Shown in pieces: positions 17,051 through 25,075 of a DNA stretch of 64,000 bases. Made by a program: the position numbers and the translations under genes. The stretch comes from Massilia forsythiae (GTDB taxonomy: Bacteria; Pseudomonadota; Gammaproteobacteria; Burkholderiales; Burkholderiaceae_D). Below the pieces are notes generated by a model. It ran no database searches. It was not told where the DNA came from and saw only the letters and a list, made by a program, of their open reading frames with translations. How positions within the stretch are numbered: position 1 is the stretch's first letter; every line of letters starts with the position of its first letter. The stretch covers positions 2,170,001-2,234,000 of the forward strand of contig NZ_CP051685.1 of assembly GCF_012849555.1 (NCBI RefSeq). Reading direction: 5' to 3'.

Positions 17051-18241
17051 ATGAGTGGAGCAACCACGGCGCCCGGATCGGCGCGCACCAGGCAGACACA
17101 GTTCGTCCTGATTGATTTTCTCAAAGCCGGATCGGCGCAATTGATCGTGCTGCATCACCTGGCCTTCTACGGGCCAATGTCCGACCACGCGCGCACCATC
17201 ATGCCGGCGCTGGTCGACTGGCTCTACGATTATGCGCGCATCGCCGTGCAGGTCTTCCTCGTCGTCGGCGGCTTCCTGGCGGCGAAATCCCTGTCGCCGC
17301 AGGGCTTGCCCGGCATCGCCGACCCCGTGCAGACCATCTGGCGCCGCTACGTCAAGCTGGCGCCGCCCTTCATCGTGGCGATGCTGCTGGCGATCGCCGC
17401 CTCGGCCGTGGCCGGCCTGTGGATGACCGACGATTCGATTTCCCCGCCGCCGACCATCGGCCAACTGGGCGCGCACGTGCTGTTGCTGCATGGGGTATTG
17501 GGCTATGAATCGCTGTCGGCCGGCGCCTGGTATGTGGCGATCGATTTCCAGCTGTATGCGTTGACGACGCTGCTGCTGTGGTTTTCCGGGACCTTGGCCG
17601 GGCGCCGCGCGCCGTGGCTGATGCCGTTGCTGGTGGCGGCCGGTGTCGGCGCGTCGCTGCTGTATTTCAACCGCGATGCCGATTGGGATGTGTGGGCGCC
17701 GTATTTCTTCGGCAGTTATGGCCTGGGTATCCTGGCCTGGTGGGCCGGCGATCCGGCGCGCAAGCCGGGCATGTCGATGGGCTTGTTGTCGCTGATGGCG
17801 TTGCTGGCGACGGTGGCGCTGGGCGTGGATTTCCGCAGCCGCATCGCGGTGGCGTCGGTGGTGGCCGGGGTGCTGTTCCTGTTCGGGCGTACGCGCCTGA
17901 CGCACTGCGCGGGTAGCGCTTTCAAGGTGATCGATGCGCTGGCGAAGATATCGTTTTCGGTGTTCCTGGTTCACTTTCCGGTGTGCCTGGTGGTGAATGC
18001 GCTGTTCACGCGTTTCGTGCCGGAGCAGGCATACCTGCAGACGATCGGCGTGCTGTTGGCGTGGAGTGCCAGCCTGGGTGCGGGCGCGCTGTTCCAGCGC
18101 TGCATCGAAGCGCCGCTCGGCCGTGTTTTGGGTGAGGTGGCTCGGCGCAATCCGCAAGCCATTCCCGTCATGTCATGGGCACGCGCAACCGTGCCGGTCA
18201 GGCATACGGGCGTGTTCAAGACGCGACTGATCGATCGCTGA
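17051..18241 (+). CDS. Acyltransferase-3 family membrane protein
   Basis: A multi-pass inner-membrane protein of 396 residues in the family that transfers acyl groups to extracytoplasmic glycans or lipids (OafA, NodX, OpgC). Visible signs are FVLIDFLKAGSAQLIVLHHLAFYG with the expected early His pair, RIAVQVFLVVGGFLAAKS, and about ten hydrophobic helices. It ends with a short basic tail. No polysaccharide genes lie nearby, so the acceptor is unknown. The next genes downstream have different base use. Confidence 0.82.
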   Translation: MSGATTAPGSARTRQTQFVLIDFLKAGSAQLIVLHHLAFYGPMSDHARTIMPALVDWLYDYARIAVQVFLVVGGFLAAKSLSPQGLPGIADPVQTIWRRYVKLAPPFIVAMLLAIAASAVAGLWMTDDSISPPPTIGQLGAHVLLLHGVLGYESLSAGAWYVAIDFQLYALTTLLLWFSGTLAGRRAPWLMPLLVAAGVGASLLYFNRDADWDVWAPYFFGSYGLGILAWWAGDPARKPGMSMGLLSLMALLATVALGVDFRSRIAVASVVAGVLFLFGRTRLTHCAGSAFKVIDALAKISFSVFLVHFPVCLVVNALFTRFVPEQAYLQTIGVLLAWSASLGAGALFQRCIEAPLGRVLGEVARRNPQAIPVMSWARATVPVRHTGVFKTRLIDR

Positions 18242-18393
18242 CTGCTGTTTCTCATGAGATTGTTGAGGGAGCGCATCGTCTACCTGATGTGTTCCAGCGA
18301 ATACTTCAAAACGCTACCGCTTCTATTCGAGAATGAGTCTTGCCGGGGGCAAGGCTGTATGAAGCGGTCAACCTCAACTCTGGAGTCACGCTC

Positions 18394-18885
18394 ATGGCAA
18401 TCGATGTCTATCTGCAGATCGACGGTATCAAAGGCGAATCCCAGGATTCCACGCACCAAGGCTGGATCGAACTGACATCGGCGCAGTGGGGCGTATTGCA
18501 GCCCAAGTCAGCAACGGCATCGACGGCAGGCGGTCACACTGCCGAACGTTGCGAACACCGCAGCATCACGGTAACGAAACTGGCCGACCTTTCTTCACCG
18601 CTATTGATGCAAACCTGCTCGTCAGGAAAGACCATTCCCAAGGCCAAGCTGGAGTTCATGCGTGCCGACAGCGATGGCAAACCGGTCAAGTACTACGAAG
18701 TCGAGCTGGAAAATGTACTGATCGGCAGCATCAATCAGGCGGTACACGAAGGCAGCATTCTGCAAGATGCCGTAGCGCTCAAATTTTCGAAAGTTAAGTG
18801 GAAGTACACGCAACAGAAGATCGGTGGCGGCTCTGGGGGCAATACGGCCGGCGGTTGGGATCTGGCGACCAATCGTATCGCATAA
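18394..18885 (+). CDS. hcp: Hcp, type VI secretion tube protein
   Basis: A haemolysin-coregulated protein that should form hexameric rings in the T6SS tube and carry small effectors in its lumen. 163 residues, normal length. Family marks: MAIDVYLQIDGIKGESQDSTH, the ITVTKLADLSSPLLMQTC strand region and KYYEVELENVLIGSI. The ATG at 18394 has a GGAG eight bases upstream. No other T6SS gene is in the window, so this is an orphan copy, coupled to an effector-like gene 12 bases downstream. Confidence 0.9.
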   Translation: MAIDVYLQIDGIKGESQDSTHQGWIELTSAQWGVLQPKSATASTAGGHTAERCEHRSITVTKLADLSSPLLMQTCSSGKTIPKAKLEFMRADSDGKPVKYYEVELENVLIGSINQAVHEGSILQDAVALKFSKVKWKYTQQKIGGGSGGNTAGGWDLATNRIA

Positions 18886-18897
18886 ACGGAGGCCACC

Positions 18898-19371
18898 ATG
18901 CTCGAAGTCCAACCAAGGGATTCGCGTGGCTATTTCATGTTGCCGCAAGCGCCCGACGACGCCGGTTACTATGTATATGGAACACCCGAGAAGGGGAGAG
19001 GACACTACGCTCACCCTGAAATGATGACACTTCTCTTTGTGGTTGAACGCGAGTGGCAAGCCATCGACCGGAGGAAATTTGGGGTTGGGAATATCAGCTT
19101 GGCCGGAGGCGGCAAGTTCAAGCCGCACGACTCCCACATGGATGGTCTTCAAGTCGATATCCGCCCCCTGCGAAAGGATGGCGCGCGGGTTGGCGTCAAC
19201 TATTTCCAGGCAGCTTATGACAAAGAAGCGACGGCACGTCTCATCGGCATTTTCCAATCCCATCCAGCAGTAACCAAAGTGTTCTTCAACGACCTGAGTA
19301 TTTCTGGAGTTAGGCCGCTAGTGCATCATGACGATCATTTCCATGTAGCGATACGAGCGAGTGTGCGATGA
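18898..19371 (+). CDS. Putative T6SS effector: M74 (MepA-like) murein endopeptidase
   Basis: A 157-residue protein without a signal peptide. It carries the two zinc-site motifs of penicillin-insensitive murein endopeptidases: HDSHMDGLQVDI and HHDDHFHV. MepA cleaves D-alanyl-meso-diaminopimelyl cross-links in peptidoglycan. The protein lacks the export signal that a housekeeping MepA has, sits directly behind hcp, and overlaps a gene for an exported small protein. These facts together suggest an Hcp-delivered cell-wall toxin. The exact bond cut is inferred. An AAACGGAGG ribosome site precedes the ATG. Confidence 0.78.
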   Translation: MLEVQPRDSRGYFMLPQAPDDAGYYVYGTPEKGRGHYAHPEMMTLLFVVEREWQAIDRRKFGVGNISLAGGGKFKPHDSHMDGLQVDIRPLRKDGARVGVNYFQAAYDKEATARLIGIFQSHPAVTKVFFNDLSISGVRPLVHHDDHFHVAIRASVR

Positions 19372-19739
19372 AGAAGATCGTGGCAATTATCGGAGCAAGT
19401 GCGCTGCTTTCCTTGGCATATGCTACCGAGCAAGCTCAATGGCCTGCACCCTATCGGCAGTTCAAGGGGGAGTACACCATTTATTCTGGCGAGTTGGGCG
19501 ATCAGCAGGCACCTACTCACAGTGATCGCAAGCTTTCCTTCATCATCGAGGGGCAACCAGCAAAAGAAATTTTCAATGCCATGCCTCCTGACGACAAGGA
19601 GACCTGTAGTGGCGAAAAAGGCGCACGCAGTCGGAGCAAGGATAAGGTCTGGTGTACTTTCAATTCGGGTAGTGGGTACACCTGCTACTTTGGATTTGAC
19701 CTGCGCACCGGTAAAAGCATTGCTGGTGGTCTATGTTAA
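19368..19739 (+). CDS. Exported small protein, probable immunity to the M74 effector
   Basis: A 123-residue protein with an N-terminal signal peptide (MKKIVAIIGASALLSLAYA), so it should work in the periplasm. The mature part has four Cys residues near its C-terminus, which may form two disulfides. Its start overlaps the effector stop by four bases. No family is recognised. A periplasmic partner co-translated with a peptidoglycan hydrolase fits an immunity protein; this role is inferred from position and localisation alone. Confidence 0.6.
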   Translation: MKKIVAIIGASALLSLAYATEQAQWPAPYRQFKGEYTIYSGELGDQQAPTHSDRKLSFIIEGQPAKEIFNAMPPDDKETCSGEKGARSRSKDKVWCTFNSGSGYTCYFGFDLRTGKSIAGGLC

Positions 19740-19861
19740 GGAAATGGCTTCCGCAGCGCGCCATTGGCAGTAAAAAAATTTGTCCTCGCGCTCAAGCAAT
19801 GGCAGCAGAAGCGGCCGGCGTTATTCGTTCAACGTGTCGATGATCGGACGGGACTCGACAC

Positions 19862-21034
19862 TCATGGAACCTGTGCGTGAATGCGTAACAGCGCATCCCA
19901 TGCTGTCGTCCATCCAATGCGCTCCTGTTCCAGGCGTACGGACGGACCCAGCGCATGGCCCTTGAGGGCCTGGTACAGTGCCCGTTCCAGCGGCAGAAGA
20001 TGCGATGGATCCTGCGCAGCATGCTGGCTGGTTTCCTGCGTCCAGAACGCCCGATGCGCCAGCAGGGTGGCTTCGTCCATGAGAACCGAGCGCACCGCAG
20101 GCAAATGCGACCGTAATCTGCCCAGGATCGCCAATCCATGGGTGTCGATGTCACCCCAATAGATGCAGTCGGCGTCGCGTACCCAAGGCAGGCCCGCAAG
20201 CACGTCGACGCCATAGCCCAGTCCCATGAAGGCGACGGTATCGGGCAGGTCGCCCAGGGCCAATCCTGTCTGCAGGTTTTCGACCACGACGACGTGCCTG
20301 GGCGCGATCGTCAGTCGCGCCAGTTCATCTGCCGGCACGGCCATGTCGCCGATGCCGCCCAGGCGGGCGCGCAGTGCCGGATCGAGGACGCGCATCCGCA
20401 CCAGCGAAGACGGGCGCCGCAAGCCGCACAGCGCATGAAAGTCTTCGGTGTCGTCCGGCCGGGCGAGGATGTGGCCGAGCAGTTCCGCCAGCACCCCCTT
20501 GCGTGCCTCCACCCATTTGGTGTCCAGCCCGGGGATCGGGAGCTGGCGCAGATACAGGTTGGAATCGGGGTGCCGCTCGATCCAGGCGAGGGTGGCGACC
20601 AGCCGGTCGACATCGGCGTCCGTGTAGGTGGCAAGGGCGGCGAACAGGCGGCCCAAGCGCCGCTTCAGCACCGGCCAGCGCTGCTCCAGCAGAGCCTGGC
20701 GGCGGGCGGCGCGTTCCCAGCGCTCGCCCTCGCCGAGCCAATCGGCGACCTGGCGCGGGCTGTCGAGGCGCAGCAGTTCGGGCAAGCGTTGCGTGCCCAG
20801 CGTGCGCCAGCGTCGCTGCGTCCATTGCAGTTCGCCGGCGCCATGCCAGCCTTGCCAGGCAGCGACCCAGGCGCGGGTCGCATCCAGGCGCGCGATCGCC
20901 GCCTGCTCGCTGGGGATGCCCAGGGCAATGTCCAGCGGCCAGGCGGCATCGCCTGCCAGGTCGGCCAGCCAGTCGCGGTGGCGGCTGTCGAAACGGCGCC
21001 GCAACCAGTCGCGCACGTCATCCGGCAGTTTCAA
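19862..21034 (-). CDS. jetD: Wadjet protein JetD (DUF3322/DUF2220, Toprim nuclease)
   Basis: The nuclease subunit of the Wadjet anti-plasmid system, which cuts circular DNA that the JetABC motor has extruded. 390 residues. An N-terminal DUF3322 region (about 1-190) is followed by the DUF2220 Toprim fold, with the metal-binding Glu252 in VVVEN and Asp295/Asp297 in YWGDIDTHG. It is the last gene of jetABCD and overlaps the end of jetC by 17 bases. All key Toprim acids are present, so the enzyme looks active. Confidence 0.93.
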   Translation of the reverse strand: MKLPDDVRDWLRRRFDSRHRDWLADLAGDAAWPLDIALGIPSEQAAIARLDATRAWVAAWQGWHGAGELQWTQRRWRTLGTQRLPELLRLDSPRQVADWLGEGERWERAARRQALLEQRWPVLKRRLGRLFAALATYTDADVDRLVATLAWIERHPDSNLYLRQLPIPGLDTKWVEARKGVLAELLGHILARPDDTEDFHALCGLRRPSSLVRMRVLDPALRARLGGIGDMAVPADELARLTIAPRHVVVVENLQTGLALGDLPDTVAFMGLGYGVDVLAGLPWVRDADCIYWGDIDTHGLAILGRLRSHLPAVRSVLMDEATLLAHRAFWTQETSQHAAQDPSHLLPLERALYQALKGHALGPSVRLEQERIGWTTAWDALLRIHAQVP

Positions 21035-24000
21035 GCAGGTCTCCCGTCTGCAGCCGGTCGCTCAGTTTCAAGCGCTGGCGTTCATCGTCGTACTCGATCA
21101 GCAAGACGCTCGATGCCTTGCGTTCACGGATATCGACGAAGCATGCACCGCCGATGAAGGGTTCCAGCGTCATCACCGATTTGAGCGGCGTGGCGACGAT
21201 CATCTGGAACCCGAAATTGGCGAAGATGTTCATGGCCAGCGCGGTGAACTCGTTGTCCGCCTTGTCGAAGGCTTCGTCGAGCACCACCGGCGCATAGCGT
21301 GGAACGCCGTTGTCGCTGCCGCCGAGCTGGTAGCGCAAGGCGGCGGCCAGCACCGTCGTCGCCAGCTTCTGGCGCTGGCCGCCGGACAACCCGGCACCGC
21401 TCTGATGCACCTGCACTTCCTGGCCGGCCTCGTCGAACTCCTTGCCGATGAATTCCACGTGCTGGCGCACGTCCAGTACCGCGTCGCGCCAGCGCCGATG
21501 TTCCGGCTCCTGCGAGGCGAGGCGGTTCACCAGGCGGCGCAGGTCGATGAAGCGGGTCTCGGCGAATGCGCGATCGTCGATCCAGGCATGGCTCAGCACA
21601 CCGACGATGTCCTGTTTGAACTGGCGGACTTCCGGTAGCTGGCGGTCCTTGGGCTGGATGTACAGGTAAGTGCGCTGCTGCTCGCTGCTGTTGAAGGGCA
21701 CCTGGCGCAGGCTTTCGTTGACCAGGTCCATGCGCGCCAGGATCGCCTTGCGCGCATCGTTCAGGTAACTCGACAGGGCTGCCAGGTTCTGGTGGCTCTG
21801 GTTCTTCAGCAGATCGAAGAAGCGCTGCTCGTGCGCAGGCAAGCCGTCCGACTCCAGGCGCGCCAGCTTGCGGAAGAAATCCGTTGCCGCGGCCATGCGC
21901 GGATCCAGGCCCTCGGTATCGGCACGCCAGGTGTTGACGAAGATGGCGAACTGCGCTTCCACGTATTTTTCGCTTTGCGCCAGTTCGGTATCGATCGCCC
22001 GCAGCTCGTCTTGCAGGGTTTTGCCGACCGCGCGGTCGGCATTGTCCACTTCCTTGAGGCGCACGCGTTCGCTCCATGCCGCATAGCGCCCATCCAGGCC
22101 GGCCTGCTGGTGCGGCGTCAGCGGCACGATGCCGGGGTCCTGCTGCAGCGCGGCCAGCTGGGCTTGCTGTTCGGCGCACAGTTTTTGCTGCGCACGCTGC
22201 TCCACCAGTTCTTCGTTGAGCGCCGTGCGCGCTCCCTGCACCAGCTCGTCCTGCTGGCGCAGGCGCTCGTCGATGCGCTGGAGGTCGGTGTTGCCGTTGC
22301 GGAGCGCGTCGAGCTGGCGCTGGATGACGGCGATGCGTTCGGCCGACGGCAGCACGTCGACTTCCTGCCATTGCAGGTTGACCAGGGTCTGGCATTGCAG
22401 CAGCCGGCCGGCCTGCGCCAGGCGCTGGCCGCGCAAGCCGGCCAGTTGCGTACGCAGCTGCTCTTCCTGCTGCTGCAGTTGCCTCGCTTCCTGTTCGTAC
22501 AAGGCCAGCTTCTCGCGGTTGTCGAAACCGAGCACCCAGTGCTGGCGCGCGTCGACGTTGCTGCGGTCGTCCTTTTCGTGGCGTGCGCGGTTGTGCTTGA
22601 TCTGCCCCTCGCGCGTCAGTGCGCGTTCATGCGCCGCACGGAAGGCACGCAGCGAATCGACGCAATCGTAGTCGAAGCGCTGCCGCAATTCGATTTGCAG
22701 CCACCCGCCCAGGCCGCCTTCCTTCACCTGCAGCTTGAGCACCAGCGACTGCGCCTGCAGCGGCCGCGCCGGCTGCTCGGCGCGCACGGTGCGGTAGTAC
22801 ACCAGCTTGCGTCCGAGATCGGTCTGGTTGACGTGGCTGGACACGGCAGCGTACTGGTCTTCATGCACCAGGATCGACAAGGCAAAGCCGTGCAGCACGC
22901 GTTCGATGGCGCCGCGCCATGCCGCTTCGCCCGGTTTCACCTCGATCAGTTCGCCCACGAAGGGGAGTGCCGCTTCCGCCACGCCGACCGCGTCGGCGAT
23001 CTCGCGCCGCAGCGCCAGCATGGGCGCCGGAATGTTCGACGGTTGGCGGCGCAGGGAGAGCACTTCGCGGTCGATGCCGGCGCGGCGCCCGGCGACGGCG
23101 GTCAACTCGCGGTCCAGTGCCAGGATGGCGTCCTGCTGGCGATCCTCGTTTTGCCAGTCGTCGATCTCCTGGCGCGCCATGCCGATCAGCTCGGCGAATC
23201 CCTGCGGATTCGGGCGGAAATCCCAGCCCAGCGTCTTGCAGGCATCGATGGCCTGGGTGCGCTTGCGCATACGCTCGTCGCGCTGGGTTTCCAGTGTCTG
23301 CCGTTCCTTCTCGAAGAACTCGATCTGTTCTCCGCCCGCTTCGCGGCGCTGGCGTTGCAGGTCGGCCAAGGCGGCGCTGCGGTTGGCGAGCACGTCCTGG
23401 TGGCGCCGGACGTTGCCGGCCATGCCTTCCAGGGCGATGCCGAGCGCGTCGATGTGCTCGGCCAGTAGCGTCATGCGCAAGCGCTCGCGGTAGCTGTGCA
23501 TGCCTGCCACCAGCTCCTGCAGGGCGCTGTGCTGTGCCGCCAGCGTTTCCATCTTTTGGTGGCGGCTGCGTGCCGGCGCCAGTACCTGCACCTGTTCGCG
23601 CGCGGTGACCACCGCCTGGTGGGCGGCGTTCAACGCGCCGAATTCATTCACCAGGCGGTCCGCCACCTCGAAGGTTTCCGGCTTGTCCAGCATGAAGTCG
23701 CGCAAGAAGGCATTCAGGTCGCCGACGTTCTTGGCCGATTGCGTCTTGTGCAGCAGGCGCAGGGCCATCTCGCTGTCGATGCCGAGCAGGCGGCAAAAGC
23801 GCTCGCGGTACGGCAGGAATTCGTCGCGCGCGAATGCATCCGGCAGCGCCTGCTTCAGCTTGCGCACGTCGAAGTTGGTGCCGGCGAAATCCTGCAGTTC
23901 GCGCAGGTCGAAATCGCGTTCGAGCACGAGGAAATAGGGTTTGACGTCGCGGTTGGCGTTGGCGTTGCCGCGTACCCAGAACAGCTGCACCAGCGCCACC

Positions 24001-24380
24001 TGCTGTCCCAGGCCGTTCGCGTACTGCAGGGCCAACGCCGTCCAGGTGGTGCCGCTGCGCAGGTAGCGCACTGCGGATTCGCCGGAAGCGGCGTCGGTCT
24101 GGGCGGTCCAGGCGCCGCGCACGTAGCTGACCAGGCTGCGGTCGCGGCCGGCGCGCGTCGCTTCGCGCGCCGCCGCGTTGAAGTCGAGCCAGCGCGGCGG
24201 CACCAGCAGCGCCGACAAGGCATCGAGCAGGGTTGACTTGCCGGCGCCCGAGCGTCCGACGATCAGGAAACCGCGTTCGCTGACAGGGATGTCATGCAGT
24301 CCGCCGAAGGTGCCCCAGTTGAACACTTGCAGGCGGGTCATGCGGAACTGTTGGGCGCTGCCCGGCATCGGCGTGTTCAT
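21018..24380 (-). CDS. jetC: Wadjet SMC-like ATPase JetC
   Basis: The SMC/MukB-like motor subunit of Wadjet. 1120 residues. Walker A VGRSGAGKST (Lys48) is near the N-terminus; the ABC signature LSGGQ (about 998) and Walker B VVLDEAFDKAD (Asp1035, Glu1036) are near the C-terminus. Between them are two long Gln/Arg/Glu-rich coiled-coil arms around a hinge-like globular region near residues 430-560. It forms dimers with JetA and JetB that extrude DNA loops. The start overlaps jetB by four bases (ATGA). It is full length with intact ATPase motifs. Confidence 0.93.
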   Translation of the reverse strand: MNTPMPGSAQQFRMTRLQVFNWGTFGGLHDIPVSERGFLIVGRSGAGKSTLLDALSALLVPPRWLDFNAAAREATRAGRDRSLVSYVRGAWTAQTDAASGESAVRYLRSGTTWTALALQYANGLGQQVALVQLFWVRGNANANRDVKPYFLVLERDFDLRELQDFAGTNFDVRKLKQALPDAFARDEFLPYRERFCRLLGIDSEMALRLLHKTQSAKNVGDLNAFLRDFMLDKPETFEVADRLVNEFGALNAAHQAVVTAREQVQVLAPARSRHQKMETLAAQHSALQELVAGMHSYRERLRMTLLAEHIDALGIALEGMAGNVRRHQDVLANRSAALADLQRQRREAGGEQIEFFEKERQTLETQRDERMRKRTQAIDACKTLGWDFRPNPQGFAELIGMARQEIDDWQNEDRQQDAILALDRELTAVAGRRAGIDREVLSLRRQPSNIPAPMLALRREIADAVGVAEAALPFVGELIEVKPGEAAWRGAIERVLHGFALSILVHEDQYAAVSSHVNQTDLGRKLVYYRTVRAEQPARPLQAQSLVLKLQVKEGGLGGWLQIELRQRFDYDCVDSLRAFRAAHERALTREGQIKHNRARHEKDDRSNVDARQHWVLGFDNREKLALYEQEARQLQQQEEQLRTQLAGLRGQRLAQAGRLLQCQTLVNLQWQEVDVLPSAERIAVIQRQLDALRNGNTDLQRIDERLRQQDELVQGARTALNEELVEQRAQQKLCAEQQAQLAALQQDPGIVPLTPHQQAGLDGRYAAWSERVRLKEVDNADRAVGKTLQDELRAIDTELAQSEKYVEAQFAIFVNTWRADTEGLDPRMAAATDFFRKLARLESDGLPAHEQRFFDLLKNQSHQNLAALSSYLNDARKAILARMDLVNESLRQVPFNSSEQQRTYLYIQPKDRQLPEVRQFKQDIVGVLSHAWIDDRAFAETRFIDLRRLVNRLASQEPEHRRWRDAVLDVRQHVEFIGKEFDEAGQEVQVHQSGAGLSGGQRQKLATTVLAAALRYQLGGSDNGVPRYAPVVLDEAFDKADNEFTALAMNIFANFGFQMIVATPLKSVMTLEPFIGGACFVDIRERKASSVLLIEYDDERQRLKLSDRLQTGDLLETAG

Positions 24381-25075
24381 GTGTCGTCCTCGTCGTCGAC
24401 AGGCTGGCGCGCCAGGTCCGGCAGTTCGCCGGCCGCCATGCGTTCGTACAGCGCGGTCAGGGAAATGATTTCCTCGGCCGAAAACAGCAGCTTGAGCGTC
24501 GGCGCAATCTCGAAGCGGTCGTCGCTGGCGCGCAGCTTTTGCAGGATGTTGTGCTTCTTGAGCTTTTCGATGGACGCATTCACGCGCTTGCCGAACCCGG
24601 CCTTGTCGGTGCTGGCGGCGCGTTCGTACAGCATCAGGTTCTCGAGCACTTCATCGCGCGCGATCACGGCGCGCTCGCCGTGCGAATCGGCCTGGGTCAG
24701 GCGCTGGCGCAGGAACAGCAGCAGCACCGAATCGATGAACGTCAGTTGCGCGCGCCGCAGCAGGATCGGGATGTCCAGCTCTTCCGCCGCCACCTGGCTG
24801 GTAAACGCCACTTGCAGGTCGCGGTCCAGCACCAGTTCGAGAAACAGTTCGGCGAGGCGGCGGCGGACGACTTGCTCGTCGCGCAGCAGGACCGGCCACA
24901 GGCGCGGATGACGGCGGCCCTCCAGCGATGGGCCGGACAGCAATTGCACCAGCACACGCCGGGTATCGAGCGGCAATTCGCCGGTATCGTTGACGAACAG
25001 CGCGCCGGCCGGCAGGTCTTCACCGACGGCAGCGGACGTGTCAGGCGCGCCCTGGATCGACTCGGGCAGGGTCAT
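24377..25075 (-). CDS. jetB: Wadjet protein JetB (DUF4194, MukE-like)
   Basis: The kite (MukE-like) subunit that binds JetA and regulates the JetC heads. 232 residues, mostly predicted winged-helix and helical: RRVLVQLLSGPSLEGRRHPRLW, FLRQRLTQAD and LKKHNILQKLRASDDRFEI are typical of DUF4194. It ends in an acidic tail (DDEDDT). It starts inside the 3' end of jetA (35-base overlap), a strong sign of one co-translated operon. Confidence 0.9.
   Translation of the reverse strand: MTLPESIQGAPDTSAAVGEDLPAGALFVNDTGELPLDTRRVLVQLLSGPSLEGRRHPRLWPVLLRDEQVVRRRLAELFLELVLDRDLQVAFTSQVAAEELDIPILLRRAQLTFIDSVLLLFLRQRLTQADSHGERAVIARDEVLENLMLYERAASTDKAGFGKRVNASIEKLKKHNILQKLRASDDRFEIAPTLKLLFSAEEIISLTALYERMAAGELPDLARQPVDDEDDT

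Noticed and set aside
21792..23468. Long rightward frame of 558 codons opposite jetC
   Set aside because: Antisense shadow of the jetC coiled-coil, caused by high G+C; biased Ala/Arg/Leu/Gln composition and no family match.
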